Assembly: GCA_003971905.1 (NCBI GenBank)
Contig: RSEE01000013.1
Location: forward strand, 806,001 to 870,000
Source: Moniliella sp. 'wahieum'
Lineage: Eukaryota > Basidiomycota > Moniliellomycetes > Moniliellales > Moniliellaceae
DNA length: 64,000 nt
Direction: 5' to 3'
Shown one piece after another: positions 22,980-34,652 of the stretch; the first letter of the stretch is position 1, and every line of letters begins with the position of its first letter. Under the pieces are notes generated by a model. The model was not told the origin of the DNA, did not search any database, and saw only the letters and a program-made list of their open reading frames with translations. A program made the position numbers and the translations under genes.

Positions 22980-23012
22980 TGAGTACTGAGTTGAGTACTG
23001 AACTCAACTGAG
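22980..23012 (+). repeat. TGAGTAC heptad cluster, palindromic
   Basis: TGAGTAC at 22980 and 22992 with a TGAGT between, followed by the mirrored AACTCAACTGAGT. The block from GTTGAGTAC to ACTCAAC can fold on itself. Heptad family with tetramer GTAC. Confidence 0.8.
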
Positions 23013-24340
23013 TGCCGTGGACATGGGCAAGAGCATGCACCTCTCTCGCCTGCCTTGCCGCGACGCTCGCGTTGACCGCGCAGCATAATATGCCCACAGG
23101 TGTGGTTCATAATATCAGCGCAGCCATCACACATGCGCCTGGTCACACATCCTCCTCGCTGGTCTATTCTATTCGGCTTTCTCCTTGATGTTTTCCGTAC
23201 TGTTCTGTTGCCCCTTTCAGTTGGGGCGTTACGCGTCACGGGCTTCTCTGTTAAACTTAAAATGGTACTACCGTCACGCGTCATCGCTCTCCTCTCCTTC
23301 CTCTGCTCGATGCGATACCATAATCCATTTGCTTTACCGGTTAATACGGATTACCGATATCCGATTGCTATGCTCATTGGAGTTATCCCGGTAAGGTTAT
23401 ACCCCTGTCCGCAGGGTATAGAAATAGGGATTGATCTTGTTGATACGCAATAGAGATGTGTCCAGCGAGGACAACAGTACATATGACCTGAACTCTGACG
23501 TAAAAGCTGAGACGTCTTAGAGACCCCTGAGGCCTGACTGTTAAAGTACAGTTCCCTCTCTCTCCTTTGGCCCGTACGTCTGTGTGGTTATAATAGGCCC
23601 AAATACTAGTAGGTCTTATCAATATACCAATCCCGATTTAACCCCTGCCTGCAGCCATCTATGATCGATCGCCTGATCGATCGGATCGATCATGGACATC
23701 ACGATGCCTGGCTCCCTCGGGCTCCCCCGTAATTGGATCTTTGAGACAGTATACGACGCGCATACGATGGCGCACGTTTTGACCAAGTTTTGTGACATGT
23801 GACCCCCAAAAATATATAGCACACAGTCCCTAGTCCCGCAAAATATAAGAACCGAGACAGTAGGAAGGGGCGGGGCTATCTCTTATCGTATGCGCATATA
23901 GTCTCTTCAATCGGGTCACTATCGACTATCCACCCCCCTCTGTTTCTTTCTTTGGTACCTGCACTCCTCCCCCACCCTCCCTCACGCCTCTGTTGCACGG
24001 CTGTTGTGAGTGGCACTGCCTTTGTTTAGGCTTAGCCTGCGCCGCGCGTCTCCTAGCCGTGGTGCCTCCACCTTGTTCCAGTTGTAAGCAGCTCGTGTAG
24101 TAGACACCGCTGGTGCATTCCTCTGTTCTTCCCTACCACCGCCACCTCTTCGCTCAACTCGTTACCTCGTTCTCGCTCATCTGCCTCTGGTAGCTCAGAC
24201 CGCGCCGTCCGCCTGCCGCAGTGCATCGCTACACTTCTGCCGTCCGATGACTATATGGCTCCAGAATTAGTTGCATGGAAAATGGGGGGAATGAGCAAAA
24301 AGATGGACACATTCCAGCAAAAGCTAGCAGCGAAGTGAAT

Positions 24341-26160
24341 CTAGGTAAACTCTTCGTTTGCCACCTCCTCGGCCTCGGCAAGTTGAAGACGGTATTGCTC
24401 CAACTCATTTTGAAGGAGATGGTACTTGTACTCCCTAGATTGCTGATACGCTCGCAGCGCCACGTTCTCCTCCTGCAACGCAGTCAAGAGCGCTGCATCG
24501 GTCGCCGCCTTGTCAAATAGGATTGCCGATCCATTCGCGATTGGATTGTCGGCCTCGACGGGATCTGCGGTAATCAAACCGGCATCTTGCATTGCCTTGA
24601 GCGACATGACTCTTCCTTCCAACTCCTCCCCATGGGGCGAGGGGGGGTCCAAGTGCGGCTCGAGCAGTGTGTCTCCCAGATCATCACTTGGCTCCGGCCC
24701 GAGGTCTACTTGCTCCAGAACATCCACTTCCACCCGTCCTGCTTTCAGAGCATGTAGGACAAGACGAAGCTGTGCCGACGCTGCCTTCTCCTGAGCCAGG
24801 AGTCGTTGCATCTGGGCTAGAGTAACGGCCTCTCGATCATTTTCTTCTTGCACCGACTCGGTCCAGGTTTGCTTGTCCTTCTGGTGAGCGGCCACAGTGG
24901 ACTGTTGTAACGTTTCCAACTGCTCTTCCCGATTCGTCACCCGCTCTACCAACAGCGCCAACTGTTCCCGGAGGTACTTGTTTTCCTCTTCCAACTCGCC
25001 CAGCACGTCCTGTGTCTCTTCCACTTGAGATCGCAACGTCTGGCTCTCGGACAACTTCACACGGGTCAGTTTTACGATTCATCCGCATCCCCATCATCGC
25101 GGCAGCTCCCAAGGCACAGTGTGTTCGGAGGGGAAAAACGTACTTTTTCTCGCCACGCTTCTTCCAACTGCACCGCCAGCGCGCGCAATGTCTCCCGCCT
25201 CGACTCTGACAGGAGCAGGTGCCGTGCCTCGGCAAACCGAAACACATCGGTTGCCACTTGCTCCTCATCCACGTCCCGCCGGGGAGACGGACCGGCTCCA
25301 CTTCTTCCTGTGCCGGACGGCGCACCGCTGCAATCCCCGCTGCCAGGCTACGTCCCAGCCCTGAAGTCAGCGTCGATGCGCTGGCAGAAACGTGGGCAAG
25401 GTTGACTCCTGGCCAGAGGGGTCGGCGTTGGCCCAGAGAGGATACAGCGGGAATCGGGGGGGAGCAGAAGCAGTGAAAGGGGGGTAGAAGCAAGAACAGG
25501 AGCGGGCGGGAAGTAGGGACGATCGGAGGCAGTGGGGACTTCCCGCCAGCTCACCGGCCGACCTGCGTCCAGATCCAGGATCCTGATCGGGGCGGGGACG
25601 AAGGCGAAGAGAGCGGAAGGGGGTCGGGATCCGTCTCGCGATCGGCAGGCTGTTCGTCCCCCGGTTCAACTGTAGCCGCGACTGTGGCTACATGGGACGG
25701 CGACGCAATGGCAGCTCCAGCCTGGGGCGAGACAGGCTCGTCACGCTCGGTGGATCCGGCTAGGTCGACGACAGACAACTTGCTCTCCTCCGGAAAGAGG
25801 CTCCTCCAGTTACCCACCGAGGTGCGGACCGTGTGTCTCGAGGCGCGCTTGTTGCTCACGGGCGGGGTGAGCGCGCTGGGGTAGGAGGCTGGTGAGTTCT
25901 GCACCGACAAGGACGTGGGAGCCGGCCATGGGTCACGGGATTGTGGGGCTGCACCGGCCGCGTCCTCAGTGGCTTGGTCTGTGGGGGGCAGGGCTCGTCG
26001 GAGGGCGGGGGCGAGTGCAGGGGGAGGGCGGGGCATCTTGGAAGGAGTCGAACTCAGCCGAGTGGGAGGAGGCGAAGGAAGGGGATGCAGGTCGCTCGGG
26101 GGATTTGCTGCGGTCGCGTCGGTGCTGGAGGGCCTCAGGCCCCTCAGGGGTTTGGGACAT
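24341..26160 (-). CDS. coiled-coil protein, unknown function
   Basis: The start at 26160 gives MSQTPEGPEALQHRRDR followed by a disordered Ser/Pro/Arg region. A conserved-looking block then reads SVGNWRSLFPEESKLSVVDL. An intron opens with GTGAGC near 25553. The next exon carries LAHVSASASTLTSGLGRSLA and a helix (FRFAEARHLLLSESRRETL). A second intron (about 25050-25140, GTACGT...GAAG) joins LEEAWREK to LSESQTLRSQVEE. The last 240 residues are long heptad-repeat coiled coil rich in Glu, Gln and Leu (EELEEENKYLREQLALLVERV) and end at 24341 with EVANEEFT. One or two indels occur before 25960. Such layout fits a structural or septation/transport adaptor protein, but no family can be named. Confidence 0.6.
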
Positions 26161-27820
26161 GTGGTGGATGTGGGGCAGAGGGACGAGGGTGACCCCATGA
26201 GCATGGCTGGACAGAATTGAAAGTGGTAGGGGAGATGGAAATGCCGTCTTGGTCGGTCTGATGCATCTGAGGTGTTTTCTGAAAACTCCGTATGCGGGGT
26301 GGACAATAGATCACCGATCACACACGACATGTTGCCAGCTTTTCTCCCAAGCAGACACTCCCTGATCGGCAAAGCCAACTCACAGGGAAGTGCCTCCCTC
26401 AGGCCCCTCCCCGCCCCCCAAGGCAGCACAGACAGTGGGCTCAAAAGCGCAAGTAACCAGGAGGACACTCAGCTGGACCAAAGACATATAGTAATGATGA
26501 CGAGAAAATGATGAGACCTCTGGAGTCATCGTGATGGTCGTCGAGGGTGATGCAATGGCACCCTTGTGGTGGCGGTGGTCTAAGCCAACCAGCAACGCCC
26601 ACAGGAACATCACGCAGCGAGTTGCCACCAGGGGCTAAGCTGCGGAACAGGAAAACAGTAGGGGAGATATAAAACAACGGAACTCCTAGGCCTGAGGAGG
26701 AACTGAAGGGACGTTGGCCAAAGCACGAGCCACCCGGTGGCTCAGCAGAGAATGAGATTCCACGCCAGAGGCGCGTACTCTGATAAAACTACTTTGATAG
26801 AAAGTCTCTTTATCCCCCCCTGTATGGAAGCGGCCTTAGCATGCAAACTCCTGTTGTGCTTTGCGTTATTCTTTTTAGCATCGTAGCGTCAATATCAGGG
26901 GCCTTAGGCCTTATGCATGCACTGCCAGCCACAGCGCAGGGTTTGGCGGGGATAGCGATCGCTTGCTAAGGGCTGCCGATGATCGAGATGAACTCCACGT
27001 GTGGGGGTTGCGAGGTAACCCTTGAGAGAGGTATGTATAACGAGCTATGGACAGATGTTGCTTGTCGCAGTTTGTCTCCCTTTCCTCTCCCGCCTTTTGC
27101 ATTCAATTGCCCCCGAGGCCGGACCGAGGGGCCTGAGAGAGGCTGGCATCTCCTTGACTTCGTGCTCTCTCGTCTGATCAGTCGCTCTGTCCAAGTCGCG
27201 GCCTTCCATTTGTTCCTACTGTTGTTGTGTGGGGAGATGTGCGATTGCATCATAGTATAGCAGTAGCCAAGCCACTCGCATACGCGCGCGCCCATTTGCA
27301 GCCCCTTTCTCGACTTTGGCATGTCCTGTCCAGGCCTCCTTCTCTTTCCCTCTCTTTCGCGGATATAATTGAATCAATACCAGCTGCTTGGGTGACTCGC
27401 CAAAGACGAGGCGTTTCTATACGGCTCTGTCCGTCGGCGTCGCGTCTTCCCCGTCGTCGCCTTGGTTCGCGGCGTCTCTCTCATGCATGATGCATGATGC
27501 AGATGCAGGGCATATGGCATCATGGATCCATCACCGGGTGACAGTGATGCTTGCCGTTCCGCTCAGAGGCGGAAGTTTGGTCCTACGTACCACTTTTTTT
27601 TTTTTGGCGTAGCCATGCTAAAGTGGGTGGTTCTGTACTTGGCCCCCCGAGCGCGGAGTCCATCCAAGTGGGGTTTGTTTTGCCTGGCTTGGCAGTTCGG
27701 CCGGCCGCTAAATCTGGAACGCCGATGGGCAGATCTGATTTTCTGCATCCATCAAACCGCTTGCCCCTTTCTTAATACCCCCTTCCCTCCTCCCCCTTTC
27801 TTTCGCAGACCAGCACCACC
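26161..27820. other. divergent intergenic region
   Basis: 1.66 kb between the coiled-coil gene and DOHH. Contains GGCCTTAGGCC near 26901, a TGATGCA repeat (27481-27508) and a T-run at 27593-27604. The CT-rich stretch just before 27821 is a typical fungal promoter-proximal tract. No gene supported. Confidence 0.5.
27481..27508 (+). repeat. TGATGCA heptad repeat
   Basis: Two perfect TGATGCA units at 27488 and 27495 with partial units on both sides. Heptad family with tetramer TGCA. Confidence 0.75.
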
Positions 27821-29058
27821 ATGTCTAGCGAATCGACATACACCGGCAGCGCTGCACACCTCGACAAGCTCTCGAGCGCTCTGCTTTCTTCGAGCGAGCC
27901 ACTCGATGCTCGCTTCCGTGCTCTCTTTACGCTCAAAGGCCTGGCAGCCAAGCGTGACGATTTGGTCAAGCCCGTAATTGACATTATCAGCAAAGGCTTT
28001 TCGGACGACAGTGCACTTCTCAAGCACGAACTCGCTTACGTCCTTGGCCAGCTAGCAGACGAGCGCGCTGTGCCCATCCTGGAGGACTTGGTGGAGCGGA
28101 TGGAAGCGCAGCCCCCCATTGTGCGTCACGAGGCCGCAGAGGGTCTGGGTGCCATTTCCTCCGCCAACGCCTTGCCTCTCCTCCGCCGCCACGCGGAAGA
28201 CCCCAAGGAGGACATTCACGTTCGCCAAACATGCGAGCTTGCGATCGCCAAGATTGAGTGGGACCATACCGAGGAGGGTGCGCGCCTGGTTAAGGAGAAG
28301 GCAGACAAGACCAAGCTGGCCGCTCGCGGACAAGGGAGGAACACGAGGCATTTGCGCCCATCGACCCAGCCCCTGCTTTTGTGAAGGAGGGCAGCTCGTC
28401 CATGCGGCCCCTCGCCCCGGAGGCATACGACGTACCGGCCCTCCGGGCGACGTTGATCGACGAGGAAGCAGACTTGTTCGCTCGGTACCGTGCCATGTTT
28501 TCGCTTCGCAACGCGGTACATTCGTGTCTGCGTGCGAGCGAAGCATTGGCAGGGCGAGACGCTGCGCAGGCGGAGGCGCTGGAGAAAAAGGCGGACGACG
28601 CCGTCTTGGCCCTTGCCGCCGGATTGGCTCGGCCAGCGCCAGGCAAGGAAAGGCCTGGTGGGGCACTGTTCCGCCACGAGATCTGCTTCGTCTTTGGCGA
28701 GCTGTGCCACAAAGCCTCGATCCCGGCCATGGTGGACGTGTTGAACGACGGGGAGGAGAACGAGATGGTACGGCATGAGGCGGCCGAAGCGCTCGGTGGG
28801 ATTGCCGAGGAAGCTGTGGACGAAAACCCGTCCGAGTTGGATGCCGAGAACAGCGAGAGGGAGTGGGACATGTGCTTGCCACCCTCCGGCGCTGGGCTCA
28901 GGACATGGGTGCCCCCCGTGTGGTGCGTGAAAGCTGTGGTGGCGCTGGACGAAATCAAGTGTGAGTGTGGTGGGGATGCGTGTGTGTGGGGCGGCGTGCT
29001 GACGTCCTTTTGTGTGGCAGACAACAACGACCCATCGCAGTTTCAGCCGATGGAGTAA
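27821..29058 (+). CDS. LIA1: deoxyhypusine hydroxylase (HEAT-repeat, di-iron)
   Basis: Catalyses the last step of hypusine formation on translation factor eIF5A. The ATG at 27821 gives MSSESTYTGS. The two HEAT-like halves each carry two His-Glu motifs that bind the di-iron centre: KHELAYVLGQ (H69-E70) and RHEAAEGLGA (H103-E104), then RHEICFVFGE and RHEAAEALGG. All four are intact. A 60-nt intron (28961-29020, GTGAGT...GGCAG) splits a Tyr codon and leads to the C-terminus NNDPSQFQPME, very close to the conserved family end. The frame shifts near 28333 and again near 28937; correcting either by one or two bases recovers conserved family sequence, so these look like sequence errors. DOHH is normally single-copy. 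Confidence 0.93.
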
Positions 29059-29562
29059 CCTATCTGGGAAGCTGTATGAGGCTGGTTCTTTTCCAAAACG
29101 ATGCTATGCTCGATCCATCAAAGATAGGCTCTGTTTGCTCACGCTTGGGGCTGAGGGCGAGAACGAGGAGAAGCGAGTGGGGGTGTGGGGAGGGCGGTAT
29201 ATAGCACTCTGTTCACCGGAGCTTTCGCCAGGCCAACTGTGCAAAACGTTCGCGATGGAGTAAAGGTTGAGCAACTAGTGAACATTGAACGTTGAACATT
29301 GAATCGATTTGCTTTGAAAGTTGCAGGCTGCGACAGGATCTGGCCGATACACGCTAAGCGCTAAACCTTCATTTCATTTCATGCACTGATCGATGCATAT
29401 ATGCCTCCGCTCGCCTTTCACGTGGCGTGGGGTAGCAAAGCCACCAGAGCTGCCTCCTGCCCTCGTCGGATCATCCACCGTCGCCCTCAGCGCCCCCGCC
29501 ACCACCCCGGCCGCTCCCTTGCCTAGCACCCCCACCCCGCCCATGGCGTAGCATCCCTGGCC
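29059..29562. other. intergenic, between DOHH and the hydrolase gene
   Basis: 504 bp with the TGAACAT/TGAACGT heptad array at 29279-29306. The right part is C-rich and leads into the start at 29563. No gene seen. Confidence 0.5.
29279..29306 (+). repeat. TGAACAT/TGAACGT heptad array, four units
   Basis: Units in 7-bp register at 29279, 29286, 29293 and 29300: TGAACAT, TGAACGT, TGAACAT, TGAATCG. Heptad family with tetramer ACGT and variants. Confidence 0.85.
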
Positions 29563-32500
29563 ATGGCGACCCCCTACTCGGCCGGACAGCTAGCCCGGCG
29601 TGACTCCCTTCGCCGCCCCCTTGCCCCTGCCCCCTCCGACCTCACCATCAGCACCAACACCAGCACTAGCACAGCACCAGCACCAGTCTCAACACCAGCA
29701 CCAGCCCCAGTCCCAGCGCCGCCCCCGGCCCCACCCGTCGCGTCGCCGCCGCCTCTCCCCGCGTGCCGCCACCCCTCCTCCTATTGCTGGCGGAGTGGCA
29801 GTGACCGACATTTTCATCCTTGCTCTCTCGGGCATCCTTGCCCTCCTTCGCAGCCTTCCTCTTGCCGAGCTCTTCGACTTTGTCATGGCGCGGCCTGCAA
29901 GCATGTACGTGATGATTTCTGCCCGGCTTGTTTCACTGGACGCGTCTAGTTTCTCGGACCTAACCTAGCCTCCCCTTCTCTCTCCCGTTTCAGCTACCGC
30001 GGTCCTACCACCGTATGTCCCATGTTCCATCTCAGCCGTTTGGGCGGGACCGATCAGCTCTGGGCCCACCAGGTCTCAGTCTGCGTCCGCCAAAGGGGAT
30101 GCTCCCCGCCGTCGAATCTCCTCCCGTCGTATGACGCCGCACCAGTCCCTACCAGCACTCCCAAATCTGGAATCCGCCGCTCCCACTCTTCCGTCTGCAT
30201 CGGACCCCCCCAGCCTTACTCGCACCCCTTCCCCATGTCAAGCAGCAGTACTCCGCCCATTTGGCTCGGCGGAAGCAGTCCACCCACTGCCCTTGGCCCT
30301 CTTCCGGGCCCACTTGACCGCACCAATCCCCATGCGCTCCCCTTGGATTTATGGAGTCCGTCGGACGACGCTGGATCCGAGTCGGAGCCTGAATCGGAGG
30401 CGAGCATTCTGACTACTGCGGGCGAGGCACGCATGACCCTCTTCCATCATGTTGTCCTTGTCTTGGCTCGGTTTGCCTGTGAGAATTTCCCGTTTCTTGT
30501 TCCTCGCGTCCTGCTGTCGGAGGAACAATGACGCCCTTTGTGCGCTGGCGCACCGGCGGGGGGGCTGGAGCATTGATCCGTGAGTATGGCCCAGATGGGT
30601 CCACGGACGGATGTTCGTCGGGGTCAGCCCCGAACAAATCGTTCCGCGCCTATTGGATCGGAGGGGATAGCCACCTGTCTTCGGAAGTGCGAAGGAGCGA
30701 CCCGGCAGGGCGCCAAGCCACGACCATCGTTTGGATCCACGGCGGGGGCTTCGTGCTAGGCAGTGTCGCCTTTTATGCTGAATCGCTCTTACGCATCTTG
30801 GCCAAAGTCTGTGCGATAGAGCACGATGCGGCAGTGAACGAGGGTGCCCCGCCCCCCTGGCCTGAAGCACGGTGCATCGCCATCGAGTATAGCCTCGGTC
30901 CCAACGCCCGCTTCCCTGACGCTTTGCTTGAGTGTCTGCGGGCCTACGCCCATTTGATTGAGGTAGAGCGGATCGACCCTGAATCCATTGTCTTCGCGGG
31001 CGACAGCGCAGGAGGCAACTTGGCCCTTGCCATGATCCTCGCCCTGAGTGGACAAGGTCAAGACCCGTCTGTATGGGACGAACGGGATTGGTCCGCCCTC
31101 CCGCTGCCGGGCAAAGCCGTGCTTCTGTCTCCCTGGGTGGACCTTCGACCCAACGAAGCTATGGCCTTTCAATCCCTCCGCCCAGAATCTGCCCCCGGTC
31201 CTTCTGCTGGTGAAGCGGAGCCCACCGAGTCAGAATCTTCCTCCGACGAGACCGAAACGGGTCGGTCGGAAGAGCGTGGGTTCGACAGTGACAAGCAAAA
31301 GTGAGAACCCAGGGACCGACTATTTGGCGCCTGAGGGGCTGCTGCACTTTTCCCAAGTCTATTCAGGTGTTCTGGACACTCCTCGGCGGGTCAGCGGTCC
31401 AGCCGGATGGATTGCAGGGCTATTGCGGAAACTCGACACGGCACCGGCGGTCGAAGCGTTGGATGCATTTCTTCCTGAGGCCAGCCGGGGAATGGCTTCC
31501 TTCGGGCGATCAGTGAGTAGTGCGGTGTTGAGCGTGCTTGATGCGCCTCTGTTTGAGCGCTCTCTTCCACAAGAGGGCAAGAACAGCTCAGCAGTGATCA
31601 TCCCATCCAAGGCTTACTTTGGCATGACCCCTCTCTTGGGTCCATCAGAGCGGGCTTCAAAGCCAGTACCCAGTTCAGGCGAGCTGTACGAGGCAAGCCT
31701 GGCGTTCGGGTCAGGACGCGGCCAAGAAGCCGATCGAGAAGCCGATCGAGAGCTGGATGCACATGAGCTAGCAGCAGAAGTCCAAGCGGATGAGCCATTA
31801 ATGTCTCCCGTAGCTGGGGATTGGTCTCAGATTCAACTGGCCCGCGGGATGGTGGCTGTGTACGGCTCGAACGAATTGCTCGCCCCTGACATTCAACGGT
31901 GGTGTGAGGCTTCAGGTGCGCGGTCAATTGTCCAGCATGGGCCAACGGGCGTACATGCCTGGCCGCTGGTCAACATGTACATTGCTGGTACCCCCTATGA
32001 ACGCGAACGAGGATTGGACTTGGTGGCTCGTGCCATGGCTCGGGTCCGACGAAGCTACCGTCGTCTACCGGAGCAGGACTTTTATTCCCATCCTGGCTCG
32101 TCCCCCAGCGTCGAGTTGTCGCCGGGATCCATGCCTTTGGACGCGTGGACCATCGACAGTCCCAACCTTCCCCAGGAGGCGCCGCACATTGCGTATCCGC
32201 CCGACTATCCTTTCCCCCTCTTTGGCGACACGCCCAGCGAGCCCACCCCCTCCGATAGCCCTGCAGGGTCTAACTCGGACGGGGAAGAGGATGGCAACAA
32301 GCTGAGCGGTACGCCGCTGGACACGTACCCCCTTCGCGTCCCCTTGCTTCCTCAAGCGGCACCAGCGCATGGTGGACCAGCGTGGCGCTTACTCCTCCTC
32401 CCAGTCACAACCCGTCGCACCCCCTTGAACCCATATCGGAACATGCCTTCACACCCCCCTCCAGTTGTACGAGACCCGCTCCTACGAGACGTACGTCTCG

Positions 32501-32906
32501 ATGGGTTGTCAGACATCACGGAAAGACGGAAATTGGGAGTGTCAGTTCTCCCCCCGAACTGCTCGCCCGCGCAAGCGGGAGTGCATTCGGCCTCCCTAGT
32601 TTGGCCGCAGCGGCTACCGCCACCACCTCGACTGCGGGCACGCCGGACATGGGACCGGCTTTGCATGTCCAAGGCTTGGGCAGAGCTGGGGACAAGCTTC
32701 GTAGTTACCTCGAGAAGGGACCGACCCCAACGCTGACGCGCCGTCTGTCGGAACCTCGCGCCGCGCTGGCTCAAGTTCCGGAGACGTATGGTGGTAGTGG
32801 TGAGTACGGGGTTGCCACCATGTTGCAAGCACGCATGCAAGCACGCATGCACTTGTACAAATGGACTTTGGATGTGGCGCACGTATCTAGTGCGTTGCGA
32901 TTATGA
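29563..32906 (+). CDS. alpha/beta hydrolase fold-3 protein (esterase/lipase-like), membrane anchored
   Basis: The ATG at 29563 starts a disordered Pro/Thr-rich tail, then a hydrophobic helix (VTDIFILALSGILALLRSL, adjacent frame). An intron (GTACGT near 29907 to CAG near 29994) follows. The catalytic domain shows the oxyanion motif IHGGGFVLGS (near 30735), IAIEYSLGPNARFPDAL, and the nucleophile elbow GDSAGGNLAL (near 31001). An acidic Ser/Glu-rich insertion (about 31190-31300) interrupts the fold. The later part holds VAVYGSNELLAPDIQRW, fitting the catalytic Asp/Glu region, and GVHAWPL with the likely catalytic His. A long disordered C-terminus ends at 32906. The layout resembles fungal steryl-acetyl-hydrolase/HSL-type proteins with regulatory insertions. 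Several frame changes occur, near 30530, 31190 and 32560. Confidence 0.75.
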
Positions 32907-34055
32907 CTACGATCATCGGCTCTTTTTCTTTGGTTTGGGTGTTGGCCCTGGGCCCTTTGATGATGTTCGGCTTACCTGTGTCGCATTCGTCTGGCTTCTT
33001 CATGAATCTGGGGAGTATTCCGATGTCAATAGTTTATCCCTACGACAGCGAAATCACTTGCAGGGCGCCTGCTAGCCTGGGAGTTCACTGTTCAGTGTGT
33101 AGTTTGCTTTATAAACGTGGATATCCGCGCAGTGCGTAACACGAATGTCCTGTTCTCATGCTCGCTCCCCCGACGTGGCCGGCGGGCCTCGCCCCAGCCG
33201 CCAGCAGAGATGTGCGGCAGCTTGCGACACCCGCCATGGCGCCTGAGCGATTCGTGAGAGTATCGTCGAAACCTGTTGATGAGTGTCATGTGCTGTGGCA
33301 CATCAATCTGGCGGTAGCCAACTGGCAGTCGTATAGCGGCGGACTTTTAAGGGGCACAGCATTCTCCAGCGCTAATGGTGGAAAACTCATTGACGTAGAG
33401 CTACGATAGGCCCGAAGAAGGACTTTGACTCTTTACCTCTTCGTTCATCAGCAATCCTCGAATCTAGTACATCTTCCGGTATTTGCGTGGTGGGGCGCGG
33501 GTTTACCGTCATCAGGTTGTGAGAGCACATATAACAAGCGTGAATTGCATGCATATACTGTTGCCTCCGTCCTACACCCCGCCTTGATTTACGTCCATCC
33601 TCACCGCAGCCGTCAACTAAATCAAGGCCCCTGTGGTCCGGCCATCAACAGAGTCCGTCGGTTCGCTATAAGGGGGTGTGCATCAGGGGAAAATAACCAA
33701 ACACTTGCACTGTTTGCGACGGTGGATCATCCCCTAGGTGCTACTGGCCATTCTGGGGAAGAGGGATAGGTCGATCACGTGCCAGAACCCTAACGTGTCA
33801 CCATCCCCAGCGGGTGTGTTGCTGCGGCGCAATCTCCAAATCCCTACTGCAGTAGTGCTGCCACTCGATTATTTTACAGCCGAACCCTATTTCTGTCTCC
33901 GCCACCGAGGCCATCTCCGCTGTTGGCGCTGTGCCCCCCACCCACTCAACCACAAGACCATCAAGGCTCGACTGGTGAGTAAGAGCTCCGCCAAGCACGC
34001 CCTGCCACCGCTCCGGACGCTAACGTTGCCCGTTATTCCCCTGACACAGATCAAA
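32907..34055. other. intergenic and eL6 upstream region
   Basis: No gene supported. The 3' part includes the eL6 leader with an untranslated-region intron at 33975-34049 (GTGAGT...CACAG), ending six bases before the ATG. Introns near the start codon are usual in fungal ribosomal protein genes. Confidence 0.6.
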
Positions 34056-34652
34056 ATGGCTGCCGTCAACGCTGCTGCTCCCAAGACCAAGCCTTTCGGC
34101 AAGGGCACCCGCACGCTGCCAGCCCAGCGGGCACACAAGTACTACCCTGCCGTTGACGCTCCCCAGCCCAAGGTGTCGCGCAAGGTCAACAAGCCTTCCA
34201 AGCTGCGCGCTAGCATCACGCCCGGTACCGTGCTCATTCTCCTTGCCGGTCGCTTTGCCGGCAAGCGCGTCGTCTTCCTGAAGCAGCTCGCTTCGGGCCT
34301 GCTCCTCGTTACGGGCCCTTTCAAGGTGAACGGTGTTCCCCTTCGTCGCGTCAACCAGGCCTACGTGATTGCCACCTCGACTAAGATCGATGTGAGCAGC
34401 GTTTCGGTGCCTGAGAATGTGACGGATGCCTACTTTGCTCAGGAGAAGACCCGTGGCCCCAAGCCCGAGCAGGCCTTCTTCCTCGACCCGGCCAACAAGG
34501 CAGCCCACCCGGCTGCCAAGGTCGCCGACCAGAAGGCGATTGACCAGGCTGTGATTGCGGCCGTCAAGAAGGCTGGCCCCACCCACCTCAAGTACCTGGC
34601 CACCACCTTCTCGCTGAGCAACTCGGACAAGCCCCACGCGATGAAGTTTTAA
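34056..34652 (+). CDS. RPL6: 60S ribosomal protein eL6
   Basis: Large-subunit ribosomal protein, 198 residues in one intact frame (yeast L6 is slightly shorter). The start ATG at 34056 follows a spliced leader and has a good context (TCAAAATGGC). The N-terminus is basic (KPFGKGTRTLPAQRAHKYY). The diagnostic core is LRASITPGTVLILLAGRFAGKR, then VVFLKQLASGLLLVTGPFKVNGVPLRRVNQAYVIATSTK, all characteristic of eL6. The codon choice is strongly biased, as expected for a highly expressed gene. One of the few genes here without frame changes. Convergent with eL33. Confidence 0.97.
   Translation: MAAVNAAAPKTKPFGKGTRTLPAQRAHKYYPAVDAPQPKVSRKVNKPSKLRASITPGTVLILLAGRFAGKRVVFLKQLASGLLLVTGPFKVNGVPLRRVNQAYVIATSTKIDVSSVSVPENVTDAYFAQEKTRGPKPEQAFFLDPANKAAHPAAKVADQKAIDQAVIAAVKKAGPTHLKYLATTFSLSNSDKPHAMKF

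Larger units (their letters stand above)
20670..24340. other. intergenic with scattered repeats, possibly one small gene
   Basis: 3.7 kb with no strongly supported gene except the doubtful small frame at 21687-22049. It contains a TGAGTAC palindromic cluster (22980-23012), GATCGATC palindromes (23655-23690), a GGTTACCGGTTAG word near 22563 and AT-richer stretches. The right end (24275-24340) is the 3' region of the minus-strand coiled-coil gene. Confidence 0.5.

Noticed and set aside
22667..23284. 205-codon minus-strand frame
   Set aside because: Includes the palindromic TGAGTAC block and shows no domain, splice pattern or biased composition.
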